Below are positions 11,601 to 18,861 of a stretch of 64,000 nt of DNA, one piece after another (the stretch's first letter is position 1; each line of letters starts with the position of its first letter). The stretch is from NCBI GenBank assembly GCA_020050685.1, contig JAGVKG010000008.1:1-64000 (forward strand), read 5' to 3'. The stretch is from Candidatus Obscuribacterales bacterium (lineage in GTDB: Bacteria > Cyanobacteriota > Vampirovibrionia > Obscuribacterales > Obscuribacteraceae). Position numbers and translations under genes: made by a program. A model generated the notes under the pieces. It was not told where the DNA came from, ran no database searches, and saw only the letters and a list, made by a program, of their open reading frames with translations.

Positions 11601-11843
11601 ATCCACGCTGTTCTTGAGAGCACGCGCTTGTTCGATGATGCGATCATCTTCTGGCGGTTCAGATTCAGGATCTTCGGGATCTTCAGGAGCCGGCTCATAC
11701 ATGTTGCTTGGCAGTGTCCTGCCGTTGCGATATGTTTGAGCGTTGGTCGGAGTGACGGCGGATTGCTGCGGTAGCATGCCGAATTTTGTTGGGTCGAATT
11801 GACTTGATGGTGTTGGTGAAAGACGTTTCTTCTTTCTCTTCAT
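5688..11843 (-). CDS. Large Rhs/YD-repeat polymorphic toxin, nuclease-like tip
   Basis: This 2051-residue protein starts after AAGGAG at an MKRKKKR N-terminus and has no signal peptide. In order it shows: a transglutaminase-like domain (about residues 75-215; His in LEHCWVQA and Asp in FDPSFK kept, but the nucleophile region reads GSGNSFDQS without Cys); a long unique head; a DUF6531-type entry domain (FTRSYNSALR); many YD repeats (about 850-1700); and the Rhs core ending in YKGGLNLYEY...DPLGLG at about 1830. After the core come hydrophobic segments (about 1833-1890) and a C-terminal tip. The tip has Asp1996 and E2007-V-K2009, matching a PD-(D/E)XK-like nuclease arrangement, followed by RGIRQVANYAQK. 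By family knowledge, the YD shell encloses the toxin tip and releases it. The target and delivery route are unknown, and no secretion-system genes are nearby. Confidence 0.92.
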   Translation of the reverse strand: MKRKKKRLSPTPSSQFDPTKFGMLPQQSAVTPTNAQTYRNGRTLPSNMYEPAPEDPEDPESEPPEDDRIIEQARALKNSVDLIYEFVHDQIEFLPTYGLHKGGLGAMIDGSGNSFDQSDLMVRLLRESGYTANFVIGLIDLEDEQWSNWLGIDLQEQTAITIASQLLANGGIGHTIDTQTGKIKLEHCWVQATIGQTQYVFDPSFKQYASTAGITNLEDAILGENNDISDFLDDAKSGATYNTDYAQNIHDANITSNLTAYCNNLIDHIQDNMPGASMNEVLGGRSIVSIVGEDAVRDTELAYEDQGTTPSVVDAIPDKSKAVMLVQYDWTGTHYRIDMGFFSSDIYSKRMTLWFDEDRMASLYLDGEVVDGPSGQMTAGDYEDLIITIGHPYADDFADAVQHVPIRTGGQTIIGNAWGVSSKDMAAVHQLVQNEAVAAGTAADAENMLGISLLLVFDNFIGQASLGLDMLSRMAHCNSAMHHFVGVISHQTYGTARRNSINTFLGGWNVSPLDDTTDTRSVGVTSSMFFQILESAAHQQVSGVEAADIIKAVKVANLKVIDEQTGDRVPIYNADASNWDTGTDVRGIMETAGYDSAVLDSIEDIFINGSPAWRVAMPADSNITIGDTTDFYGYLAFGPSGSDSTTIGQTWFGAKGSVSTGDQDEAGTNGAAADNARQVNGFGAPSVTAYESARVNMLNGRYEYSSTDMTVGNQGAPYELSFTRSYNSALRLTFQDMGFGWCHNWQMKASENSDGFIALGDQQVLAAVPAIVALFVTRALAMQLDQNDDWPIENIVTACIVQDFLAARLVDNVVRLQFGGGFAVFTKMHDDSYLPPMGMHAASLLEWIVEDPEEDSHWKFTTAEKVVHTYNPDGLLTSIAYPFGVTIDVEYEGVNNRLVRVTNGFRELNFEYDLYNQLSTIDDGNGRQVQLTIDYNTGNLTAVSDPLPVSNTHYEYDQRGRMTVIKKSANPNDPIVTNVYDSLSRVKEQEDAYGNVWQFFLAGSRSEEVAPAVAPATEGTSRILYFNKRGSAIRTINALGQSVTTEYDGNERPILVTMPEGNSVSTVYNAAGSVLSVTQHAKPGSGLSDRTTSFAYGDTNWPSQPDEITDPAGKVTTKTFDATTSKVTQITLEEVAEGTPTTIVEYNSIGQVTRTAVKVVEDETPEDEVWLVTENSYDSTGENPTHNLMSTIVDPYDATENPNGLDIATSFTFDDVGNVLTTTDPNGNVSTAAYNANRWVTQVTGPTPFNQVAYITYDDNGNVIETRSLASTDPNTQATTKTYAIDGKVLTVTGPVNFGQASQPIPVRYEYDEMRRVKSVTDPLGNVATTVFDAISRPVSSAINGVTRQSITYTDNGKVASVTDAEDNMTEYDYDGFDRSVVVTYPDSTTEEVTFDVRDNVLTATTRAGLVYTFEYDVLSRLESKTPYGQPTVSFSYDLASRTISVSTPVVSGDPSTGTFQMFYDSAGRMVKERYEREAEVKVVEISSMDDNGNVLQLKYPDASTITNTFDELDRVTSISGFSASVSFAYDSASRRTSQSNGNGTGQGYWFDRVDNLHSMIIGGLKPNVSLGTPPRIELAYGISDIGQTVSKSCNDDAFLWQPNVEEMHTTQYGQANNLNQYPSVENDDFIYDDNGCLTDDGTNTYAYDHANRLVSVTTPGGTVSFKYDPFGRLTLKTIGSNKTRYLYSGMQRIEEYNGNTGALLKRYVWGAGLDECLFVVDAATEDVTYLHADETGSTVLTTDQTGTPINRNVYSPWGELTSGSLSDISVGFTGQFYEPEVEVYFYKARHYSPKLGRFLQPDPIGYKGGLNLYEYCGSDPVNASDPLGLGPEILLSGAIAITELFEAAAATDILVGTVIGGASIGAGPVLLGAAIVGGAIATGIVLHGAMSSSGLSPLQIVAIAQKTLIDNIVANQMAALLPKAAPQALPTPSYQNQSAPASSVSSDRILWAKSSTSGNNRYAQYGREQHNLSPDPNDPNWKKNFPIPETRLRIDWYHLLEGHIIEVKPDSLLQIVRGIRQVANYAQKMEAVGKKVGDIFVNTYQRLPRI

Positions 11844-11905
11844 AATTTTGTCTCCTTAAATTGAAGGAAGTGTTATTTCGTTTTTTGCAAAGCAAAGACG
11901 AGCTT

Positions 11906-11936
11906 GCACAGCCGTGCGCAGTTGCGTTAGCTGTGC
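11906..11936 (-). terminator. Hairpin between the YD-RCC1 gene and the Rhs gene
   Basis: A 7-bp stem (GCACAGC/GCTGTGC) lies inside a longer imperfect inverted repeat (CAAGAC.../...GTCTTTG) in the 121-base spacer between the two genes. There is no T run, so read-through into the Rhs gene is possible. Confidence 0.4.
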
Positions 11937-11964
11937 TTAGATGAGCTTGTCTTGCGCCGATGAA

Positions 11965-13563
11965 TTACGGCATGAAGCTGATCTTGGACCAGGCGGTGTT
12001 GGCCTGCATGCTGTCAGAATTCACCCCGCCGGTGCAGATGGCGTTGGAGTTTTGGCCGCAGGCGTAGAGATTTCCAAGGTCAGTTAGAATGAACCATCTT
12101 TGTGTGGTGGATGTTCCGTGCACGAAAACATCGGTGATGCTTTCCCGCCCATCAATGATGGCCCGCGGTGTCGGGATGTACTTGTATGCGCCGGGAGTGA
12201 CCGAATTGTCGATCCCGATTTGACCATTACTTTCACCACAGTAGGCAAGTATGCCCGAAGTGGTCTGAATGATCATTTGTGCATTCGTCGATAGATTATT
12301 TCCTTTCGGGAAGAATATCTTCGATGCAGCACCCGGTGTATAAGTAGCTTGCGCGGGAGTGGTTACGGACATTGTTGTTGAGTTCTGAAATAAATTATTT
12401 TTATTCCCATAGCCCCAAGTTTTCAGCGTGCCCGAATTGTCGATCGCGTACCCATATCCGTTAAAACCGCCACCAAGCTCCGCCGTCACGATATTGCTCA
12501 GCGCGGTTACTTGAGTGAAGTAGTTGCGATCATTAGTGTCACCTAGTCCGAGAACGCCTTTCGCTCCAGAGCCGACAGTCCACACATCACCTGCGGAATC
12601 AACCACGAGTGCGTTTCCTGCATTGGCGGCGCTATAACCGGCATTAGCGGAAATTGCTGTTACGCCCGTCATATTTGTGCTTGAACCCGTCTTGGCATTG
12701 ACGAATCCACCGGTAACGTTGCTAGCGTTACCTCGCGCTAACTGGCCTTGCCCATTAAAGCCGGCCACGAGAAGCTCGTTATTATCGATGAGCATGTAGC
12801 AGCTAAAGTACGTACCTGAGCAGGCGATGGCTACATCGGTGACGTAATTTGTAGTGTACGGGACGCCGTTGCAAAGCACCGGAGTGTTCTGGTCCGTAGT
12901 GGGATTTGTCGAATTGCCAAGATTCCCAGCTGCGTTCGCACCACAGGCGTACATGCGCTTGTTTGTAGCCTGGAAGTAAACACATCCGGATCCGTTGGTC
13001 GTACCGTAGCCGCCGCAAGCCCAGACCTTTTCTATGGCTATGCTGTTGGTGACGAAATACTCGATGCGCTTAAGTTGATTGCGAGCGACTGTATCACCAT
13101 GTCCGAGCGCGCCATAGCTTCCTATGCCGGCCGAATAAATCCAGTTGTTGTCGAACACAATGTACAAGGCGCCATTCGTCATGGCCCAGTCGATAATTTC
13201 GGCATCGTCCGGGGGCAGGGTGCTATTGGGATCGAAGGTCACCTCTTGCACAATCGCGGTTGTGCTGGTGGCAACCCCATTCGCCAAAACTCCGATTGTG
13301 TTTGAGCCCCATCCCACGATCTTTTTGTTGCTGAGCAAAACCAGCATCTGATTATTCTTTAGATCGCCCTGTTGCCGTTTCGGCAGTTGGGCAACCGTGG
13401 GAATTTCCGGAACGGGCGGATCTAATGATGGCGGAAATTCAACGACCGTTTGTCTGTTTCCGTTTTGATCATAATTATAGGTGACGTGCGAGCCGTCCGT
13501 GTAGCTTATTTCCACAAGGCGGCCAAACTCGTCGTATTTTGCTGTTGCCGTTTTTCTAGCCAT
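11965..13563 (-). CDS. YD-repeat head fused to RCC1-type beta-propeller
   Basis: This 532-residue protein starts at ATG 13563 after GAGGAAA. The first about 40 residues are YD repeats (KYDEFGRLVEIS, TYNYDQNGNR). A Pro-rich linker (PPSLDPPVPEIP) follows, then about seven RCC1-like blades of about 60 residues with typical Gly pairs (VGWGSNTIGVLANG, IGSYGALGHGD, VGSGAKGVLGLGD, YACGQNSN). RCC1 propellers are protein- or nucleotide-exchange-binding scaffolds in eukaryotes and common of unknown function in bacteria. There is no signal peptide. It lies immediately upstream of the giant Rhs gene on the same strand, 121 bases apart, so the two are probably co-expressed. An adaptor, chaperone or partner role is inferred from the shared YD module only. 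Confidence 0.85.
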   Translation of the reverse strand: MARKTATAKYDEFGRLVEISYTDGSHVTYNYDQNGNRQTVVEFPPSLDPPVPEIPTVAQLPKRQQGDLKNNQMLVLLSNKKIVGWGSNTIGVLANGVATSTTAIVQEVTFDPNSTLPPDDAEIIDWAMTNGALYIVFDNNWIYSAGIGSYGALGHGDTVARNQLKRIEYFVTNSIAIEKVWACGGYGTTNGSGCVYFQATNKRMYACGANAAGNLGNSTNPTTDQNTPVLCNGVPYTTNYVTDVAIACSGTYFSCYMLIDNNELLVAGFNGQGQLARGNASNVTGGFVNAKTGSSTNMTGVTAISANAGYSAANAGNALVVDSAGDVWTVGSGAKGVLGLGDTNDRNYFTQVTALSNIVTAELGGGFNGYGYAIDNSGTLKTWGYGNKNNLFQNSTTMSVTTPAQATYTPGAASKIFFPKGNNLSTNAQMIIQTTSGILAYCGESNGQIGIDNSVTPGAYKYIPTPRAIIDGRESITDVFVHGTSTTQRWFILTDLGNLYACGQNSNAICTGGVNSDSMQANTAWSKISFMP

Positions 13564-13566
13564 GAT

Positions 13567-13650
13567 TTATTTCCTCATTTGGTGTGTGTACCTTTCGTTA
13601 TGCCGATCAAAAATCCACGGCAGAGAGCATGAATAAAGCAGGGGTCGCAT
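13567..13650 (-). CDS. Possible 27-codon leader ORF upstream of the YD-RCC1 gene
   Basis: An ATG at 13650 follows GGAGGAGCAGCA and opens a 27-residue frame that ends in TAA only three bases before the ATG of the YD-RCC1 gene. The Shine-Dalgarno of the downstream gene (GAGGAAA) lies inside the last codons. A hairpin (AAGCAGG/CCTGCTT, about 13635-13672) covers the start. This is compatible with a translated leader or coupling ORF, but such short frames also arise by chance. Confidence 0.3.
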   Translation of the reverse strand: MRPLLYSCSLPWIFDRHNERYTHQMRK

Positions 13651-14891
13651 TGCTGCTCCTCCTGCTTCATTGGTTGTAGTGCTTTGTTGCTTCTCTAGCT
13701 ATATAATTCCGGGATTTTGATGGGCAAAACTTATGTGCCTTCAACCTACTTAGTGGCACTACGCGTTTGCAAGCACCGCGCGGTTAATCGCCATTAAGGA
13801 CAAGCATGTAACGTATAGTGAACCGCTGGCGGGCGGCGGTGTTCAGCGAACATCGCAGGAAAATGATTTTCCATGAACCAAATATGAATATAGTTCATGA
13901 AGCTAGCGCATGGCAGAAAATGGCTGGATTAGCTGGTGTCAAGAAAAGATATGTGTATATTGTAGAGAACAGGTAGTTGGTACCACTGCATGATGTCAGT
14001 ATTGTGATGAGTACACAAAACAATACCCTCGATTTTGTATTTCTGCATCGAGCGTACTGAGCTGTTGTCGTCGCCACCGTTTGAGTTGATCGTATACGTT
14101 GTAACGCAACGTCAGGAATCACACGCGGTGGTGGACGCATTTAAGTGTGTGGTATCAATTCAAATTATTTGTAGGGTCTCTCTCGGCGAGCACTGTCTAT
14201 AGTTACAGAAAGTAGCGAACACCTTTTACAAGGTTAGCCTGACATTTCCATACCCCTACGGATTTCAGCTTAGCCCTGATTGACGGATATCCCCGTCTTC
14301 ACGGGACCGCACGACAATAGCGACTTCAGCCTTACAAGCCGGATAGTATATATCATTCTCTTGATTACGGACGTGAGGAGAAGATCATTTAGTCTGAGAG
14401 CACGGCAGCGCGCTCAAGCGCTTGGCTAGCCGAGCCGCGCCAATCATGATACACAACTAATTGAACAGATGGTTAAGAGTGCCACGGGCCCGTGCGGGCA
14501 AAGTTGCATTTGGCCCTTGAAGATCTATAGGATGAGTCTACTTGTCTCTACCCACATTCATAGAAATCACTTCAAACCCGAAATCGCCAATCCCTATTGT
14601 TACTTAGTTCACTCAGCCGTCATGATTTCGGCTTGAGGATTTGAACGACGTCTATTCCGGGTGCCGATAGGTCGGAGCAAGAAAAGTTTTCCTGGCTCAC
14701 CTGGTGAATCTGCTTGCAGACACATCGAGTGATCCATATCCATCGTTGTTCGCTTGCGAGCTGCGGGATTCTCTAAGCGGTTTGGCGAACGTAAGTTCAT
14801 TAAATCGTTTGTCTGTTTTGTGGAGTCGATGTTTTGCATCGGCTCCCAGTTTCTTTGGAACCACAGTACGAAAATGAGTGGAGGATAACTC
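13651..14891. other. 1.2-kb region without a supported gene
   Basis: No frame here has both a convincing ribosome binding site and protein-like composition. Visible structures are a palindrome GGAAAATGATTTTCC (13858-13872), an inverted repeat ATGAAC/GTTCAT (13873-13898), GTTC/GAAC (13841-13851) and CACGGGCCCGTG near 14486. It looks like decayed or regulatory DNA separating the Rhs locus from the next gene cluster. Confidence 0.5.
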
Positions 14892-16013
14892 ATGCCACAA
14901 TTTGGTCTATTCAAGTCCAGCAAAGGAAAAAATCAAATCAAGAAAATGACGCAATGCCTAGCAGAACTGTTAGCTGTAGGAGTACGGCGCGCAGAAGGTG
15001 CAGGCGACAAAGTCGATGTCAATCCAGATCGGTTTGGCAAAGTTTATGAAGGAAAGCTCACGGTTCAGGTAACTGACGATAAAGCCGAAGACATGCCGCA
15101 CGCACATTCGCTAGAGTTCTCTGCCGAATACAGCGGTGGCGATGCCGAGGCAAGCGGTTTGTATAACAAGGGCGATATCGTCAAATACATTGCCGAATCT
15201 TTGATCTGCAAAATCTTTCGTCGTCTGACCAGACCGGACGAAACAATGGTTACACTGCAATTCACGACGAGCGCTTGCTCCGCTCGACCAGCAAAAGAAT
15301 ATCAAGTCGTCGCGAAGTCCAAAAACGGAATGGTGTTTGTGGAATTCTGGTTCTTGGCGAACGGACAGAAAATCGACGAAACGGAACACGTAGTCAGCAT
15401 TAAGAAAAGACATAGACAGTGCGGCGTCAAGAGTTTTGCGCAAACAGAAAAGGCAGACGAACCTGAATACGAAATGTTCAAGGATCACAAAGCCAAAGGA
15501 CGCATCAAGCAACGCTGTAGCGATCTCAGCAAGAAACTAGCAGTCGGTATTCGTCGAGCTGAAGGTCATGGCGATGACCCCACGGATGGCGACATGCATG
15601 AAGCGACTGTTTTCGACAGCTTCTTGGTGGTCGAAACAAAAGACGGCAATCCGGGCGATCCCGCGGAAGAGCGCTTCAATTTGCGAGGAAGCTACAAAGG
15701 TGGCGAATCGCATCGACCGGGGCTCTATGCCAGCAGCGACATGATCGGAGACGGAGAAAGCGAAGTCGACATTGCAATTGCCGATTTGGTGCGCTACGTT
15801 TTCCATCGTCTAACCAGACCGGAAGAGGCTAATGTGGAAATGCTCATCCGCCTACGAGCCTGCCCGATGAAAACGCCAAAGGCCTACAACGTCTCTGCCT
15901 CGTGTGTGGACGAAAAGATCAGTATGTCCTTTTGGTTCTGGAACGCGATAGACAACCAAGACGAGAAGAAAATCTACGTCAAGGTCATACCGCTCCAGCG
16001 CAAAACTAACTAA
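14892..16013 (+). CDS. Orphan protein made of two tandem homologous domains
   Basis: A 373-residue protein with a strong GGAGG site 7 bases before ATG. It contains an internal duplication: LAVGVRRAEG...KIFRRLTRPDETMV...FVEFWF in the N-terminal half is repeated as LAVGIRRAEG...YVFHRLTRPEEANV...MSFWFW in the C-terminal half, about 185 residues apart. Each unit is mixed alpha/beta with no signal peptide. The family was not recognised. It is followed by a hairpin and then a DUF2252 gene on the same strand. Codon use and composition resemble the neighbours. Confidence 0.8.
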   Translation: MPQFGLFKSSKGKNQIKKMTQCLAELLAVGVRRAEGAGDKVDVNPDRFGKVYEGKLTVQVTDDKAEDMPHAHSLEFSAEYSGGDAEASGLYNKGDIVKYIAESLICKIFRRLTRPDETMVTLQFTTSACSARPAKEYQVVAKSKNGMVFVEFWFLANGQKIDETEHVVSIKKRHRQCGVKSFAQTEKADEPEYEMFKDHKAKGRIKQRCSDLSKKLAVGIRRAEGHGDDPTDGDMHEATVFDSFLVVETKDGNPGDPAEERFNLRGSYKGGESHRPGLYASSDMIGDGESEVDIAIADLVRYVFHRLTRPEEANVEMLIRLRACPMKTPKAYNVSASCVDEKISMSFWFWNAIDNQDEKKIYVKVIPLQRKTN

Positions 16014-16037
16014 GTTGTTCTGAGAGCCCGATAGTAG

Positions 16038-16065
16038 CCTGCCAAAGAATCCCCTCTTTGGCAGG
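16038..16065 (+). terminator. Intercistronic hairpin upstream of DUF2252 gene
   Basis: A perfect 11-bp stem (CCTGCCAAAGA/TCTTTGGCAGG) with a 6-base loop lies 25 bases after the previous stop. It lacks a T run, so it is more likely an mRNA-stabilising or processing hairpin or a weak terminator. Confidence 0.5.
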
Positions 16066-16125
16066 TGGCTGTCGCTGGGCCCTGCCCTTCTCGGGACGAC
16101 TATCTTCTTCTCGAAGGAGGGAATT

Positions 16126-17205
16126 ATGAGTATCATAAAGCGTACTAAGCAATTTGAAGACTGGATGCGCCGGCAGACGGAAGTCATTGATAAAGGTCTG
16201 GCTAAAAAGCATGAAGAAATGGCTGAGTCGCGCTTCCTCTTCTTGCGCGCTACTCCATACGATTGGATAAAGTCTTTTGTGAAGCATTGTCCTCAAATAG
16301 CCAAAGCACCGCAAGTGCTGGCCTTGGGCGATGATCATATCGGCAACTACGGAGTGTGGCTCGATGCGAAAGGTCGTGCCGTATTCGGAATCAACGATTT
16401 CGATGATGCGTACAACCTTCCTTACACGCTCGATCTGAGCCGGCTTGCCACAAGCATTCCCGGTCAATTCACGGTTGAATTTGATCAAGCATGTGCAAGC
16501 ATTCTGAAAGGTTACGAATCGGCGCTCGCCACTGGCGGCAAACCGATTCTTCTGGAGGAAGATAAGGAGCTTGCACGCATTCTCTCTGTGTTCAAACCAA
16601 AGAGCGCGGACGAGTACTGGAAGAAAATCGAATCACTGCCGGCATGTGACGCACCAGAAAGCGCACTGCAAGTATTGAAAGACGAATTGCCCGCTGATTC
16701 TCGCGTGATTAAAGTGGTATCACGCTGGTCTGTCGGTCGAGGCAGTCTTGGCCGCATGCGCTTTGCGATTCTGGCAGAATCTGCTGGTGAACGCATTGGT
16801 CGCGAGGTGAAGGTGTTGATACCATCGTCTGCCGCTTGGATGATGAATGACGATTCCGGCAAAACCTATGTCGACGCCATTCTCAAGCAAGCCATTCGTG
16901 CCCGCGATCCTTTAGCAGGAGTGCGCGGCAAGAAAGATAAGTGGATCTTGCGCGGGCTCTCGCCAGCCTCTGGTCATATCGAGACCAGCAAGTTGGATAA
17001 GCTGCCGGCAAAAGATCAGTTGTACATACTCGAAGCTATGGGCTTTGATCTGGGCAACATTCACTTGGGCACACCAGAGGCAACAGCAGATATTCTGGCG
17101 GATTTAAACTCCCGCCCGAAGAACTGGCTTTTGGATACTGGTGAGAGGATGGTTCACATCACCGACAAACACTGGAAAGTATGGAGGGAATATTTCGAGT
17201 CATAG
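16126..17205 (+). CDS. DUF2252 (kinase-like fold) family protein
   Basis: A 359-residue protein starting after GAAGGAGGGAATT. Family hallmarks are visible: FLRATPYDW (about 39-47), GDDHIGNYG (68-76) and GINDFDDA (88-95), then RWSVGRGSLGRMR and a C-terminal MGFDLGNIH. DUF2252 proteins have an atypical protein-kinase/aminoglycoside-phosphotransferase-like fold. Biochemical function is not established. Here the protein is shorter than many actinobacterial members (about 420-450 residues). Neighbouring same-strand orphan genes give no pathway clue. Confidence 0.88.
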   Translation: MSIIKRTKQFEDWMRRQTEVIDKGLAKKHEEMAESRFLFLRATPYDWIKSFVKHCPQIAKAPQVLALGDDHIGNYGVWLDAKGRAVFGINDFDDAYNLPYTLDLSRLATSIPGQFTVEFDQACASILKGYESALATGGKPILLEEDKELARILSVFKPKSADEYWKKIESLPACDAPESALQVLKDELPADSRVIKVVSRWSVGRGSLGRMRFAILAESAGERIGREVKVLIPSSAAWMMNDDSGKTYVDAILKQAIRARDPLAGVRGKKDKWILRGLSPASGHIETSKLDKLPAKDQLYILEAMGFDLGNIHLGTPEATADILADLNSRPKNWLLDTGERMVHITDKHWKVWREYFES

Positions 17206-17308
17206 ATATCGCAACAGTAGTACATGCTGCTGCGAATGTTTCCTGGGTGGGAGGGGTGTCTTCGGATACCTCTTCTTCTCACCCACTTTTGAATTTGAGG
17301 TAACGATT

Positions 17309-18718
17309 ATGGAACTCTTGATTCTCATAGCCATTATTTGGCTTTTCGCAATTGGGCATTTCGCATCGTGCGGGAATGTGCCGTCACGATCAACAGCGGA
17401 AACCGCCGAGTTTGCCAATGGGCATTCGGCGCATACACTGACCGTAGATAAAACCGAAGGCGAAGATTATATATTGCTGATTGGGCCGGAACAGTTTGTT
17501 CACCTGAAGTTGGCCGGACAGGATTCAAACACGAAGAAGTTTGAAATAGGACATCGGTCGGGAAACCTAAATAAAATGCACGAAGGAAGCGACTGGTTTT
17601 CATTTCAGTCCAAATCCGTCTCACCAACTCCGTCGCATGGCTGCTTGCAGATTGATGCCGTTGCCAGAGATGGCAGCAAAAAACGATTTGTATTCATCCA
17701 TGTTATGGTTGTGCCCGGCCGCAGCGTGGCTTGTCTCATAAAGTATTCGAGCGGTTTGGATGCTGAAGACATTATTCCGCCAAGTGATCCCTCATGGAGA
17801 TTTGCCGGGACAGACCGTGCATTTGAAATTGAGCGCGGAAAGATTTATTTTGCTGTTGGTTCTCCGGGGTGCGTTTTGAACTTCAAATTTCGCGATGACT
17901 CTCAGTTTGGTTTTCCGACTGTTGAGTTTCAAAACAATGTGGCGGCATGCGAAGGCATTTATCCAACCAATGAGGCTCTCAGTGAATATGTCTATTCGTG
18001 GAAAATCGGTGATCGTCCGGAAGGTGGATGGGGATGGTGTCACTTTCCCTCGAAGGATGGCAAAAGGAGCAAACGGACCTGCATCTTCGTGGTGCCAATT
18101 GATGGCTTGTTGCCTCCTGGCGTGTGGCGCGCTAAGCTAACCACGGATCCGGCTAATCCATTCAACTTTTCGCCTGTAACCATAAGCGCGGGACCGAGTC
18201 CGAATACACCAAACCAGGATAAACGACTAGGCGGACGGAGCCGCTATAGCAATGTGATCCAGAGTCATTTGCGTGGTTATTTGGGTGGGGCTCCCATCGA
18301 AAGTTATCCTGGATTCCGCCCGAGTAGTGGAAGTTATTCTGGATCCGGCTCTGGGAACGAGAGTGTCTCCAGTGACTCCCGCAGATCTGCAACAACTAAA
18401 GGTGCGCAGCAATCAAAAACGACATCGTGTGGATGGATCTCACCTGAGTTTAGCGATTTTGTTGGCGGCATCCCGAATGATATTGACATAGTGCCGCACA
18501 TGCAGCGCAGCTCGTCTGGGTCTCTTTATTCGACTTACAGAGGTCAATCAGTTAGAGGCACACGCCAATCTGGTGGCTACAGTATGGGTATCCGTTCTGG
18601 CACCGGTGGAGGTTGGGGCGCACGTATGACGTCAAATATTCCCCGTCGCGATAAACCGTGGGGAAAATCCAGCTTCACCGTTGGTGGTGGCAAGGGATAC
18701 GGAAAGGGCCGCCGTTGA
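17309..18718 (+). CDS. Exported or membrane-anchored orphan, Gly/Ser/Arg-rich C-terminus
   Basis: The preferred start is ATG 17309, where MELLILIAIIWLFAIGHF forms an N-terminal hydrophobic segment. The frame extends further upstream but overlaps the DUF2252 gene. The segment ends in ASCG, a possible but imperfect lipobox with Phe at -3. The 469-residue product has a beta-rich middle and, from about residue 320, a low-complexity Gly/Ser/Tyr/Arg region ending in GGGKGYGKGRR. No family was recognised. A UUCG-capped hairpin (about 17255-17270) precedes the gene. The Gly-rich basic tail could bind nucleic acid or polysaccharide; nothing supports either specifically. Confidence 0.75.
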   Translation: MELLILIAIIWLFAIGHFASCGNVPSRSTAETAEFANGHSAHTLTVDKTEGEDYILLIGPEQFVHLKLAGQDSNTKKFEIGHRSGNLNKMHEGSDWFSFQSKSVSPTPSHGCLQIDAVARDGSKKRFVFIHVMVVPGRSVACLIKYSSGLDAEDIIPPSDPSWRFAGTDRAFEIERGKIYFAVGSPGCVLNFKFRDDSQFGFPTVEFQNNVAACEGIYPTNEALSEYVYSWKIGDRPEGGWGWCHFPSKDGKRSKRTCIFVVPIDGLLPPGVWRAKLTTDPANPFNFSPVTISAGPSPNTPNQDKRLGGRSRYSNVIQSHLRGYLGGAPIESYPGFRPSSGSYSGSGSGNESVSSDSRRSATTKGAQQSKTTSCGWISPEFSDFVGGIPNDIDIVPHMQRSSSGSLYSTYRGQSVRGTRQSGGYSMGIRSGTGGGWGARMTSNIPRRDKPWGKSSFTVGGGKGYGKGRR

Positions 18719-18729
18719 TAGAGGTCGCA

Positions 18730-18759
18730 AAGAAAGTCGATTATATGATCGACTTTCTT
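18730..18759 (+). terminator. Terminator-like hairpin
   Basis: A 12-bp perfect stem (AAGAAAGTCGAT/ATCGACTTTCTT) starts 11 bases after the stop codon and is followed by GATTTTG. It probably ends the 14892-18718 cluster. Confidence 0.65.
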
Positions 18760-18861
18760 GATTTTGTGCGCAAATACGACACACAATAGTAGAAATTTGA
18801 AAAGAACAAGACACCAAATATGGTGCCCGGTTCTTTCCCTTGTGTGAAGGCTAGCTTCGCA

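Noticed and set aside
13895-14140. Short minus-strand frame in the 13.7-14.9 kb gap
   Set aside because: No ribosome binding site and low-complexity composition; the region looks non-coding.
14161-14560. Group II intron or insertion-sequence end in the gap before 14892
   Set aside because: Small GC palindromes are present, but no domain V-like sequence, no transposase or reverse transcriptase frame and no terminal repeats were found.
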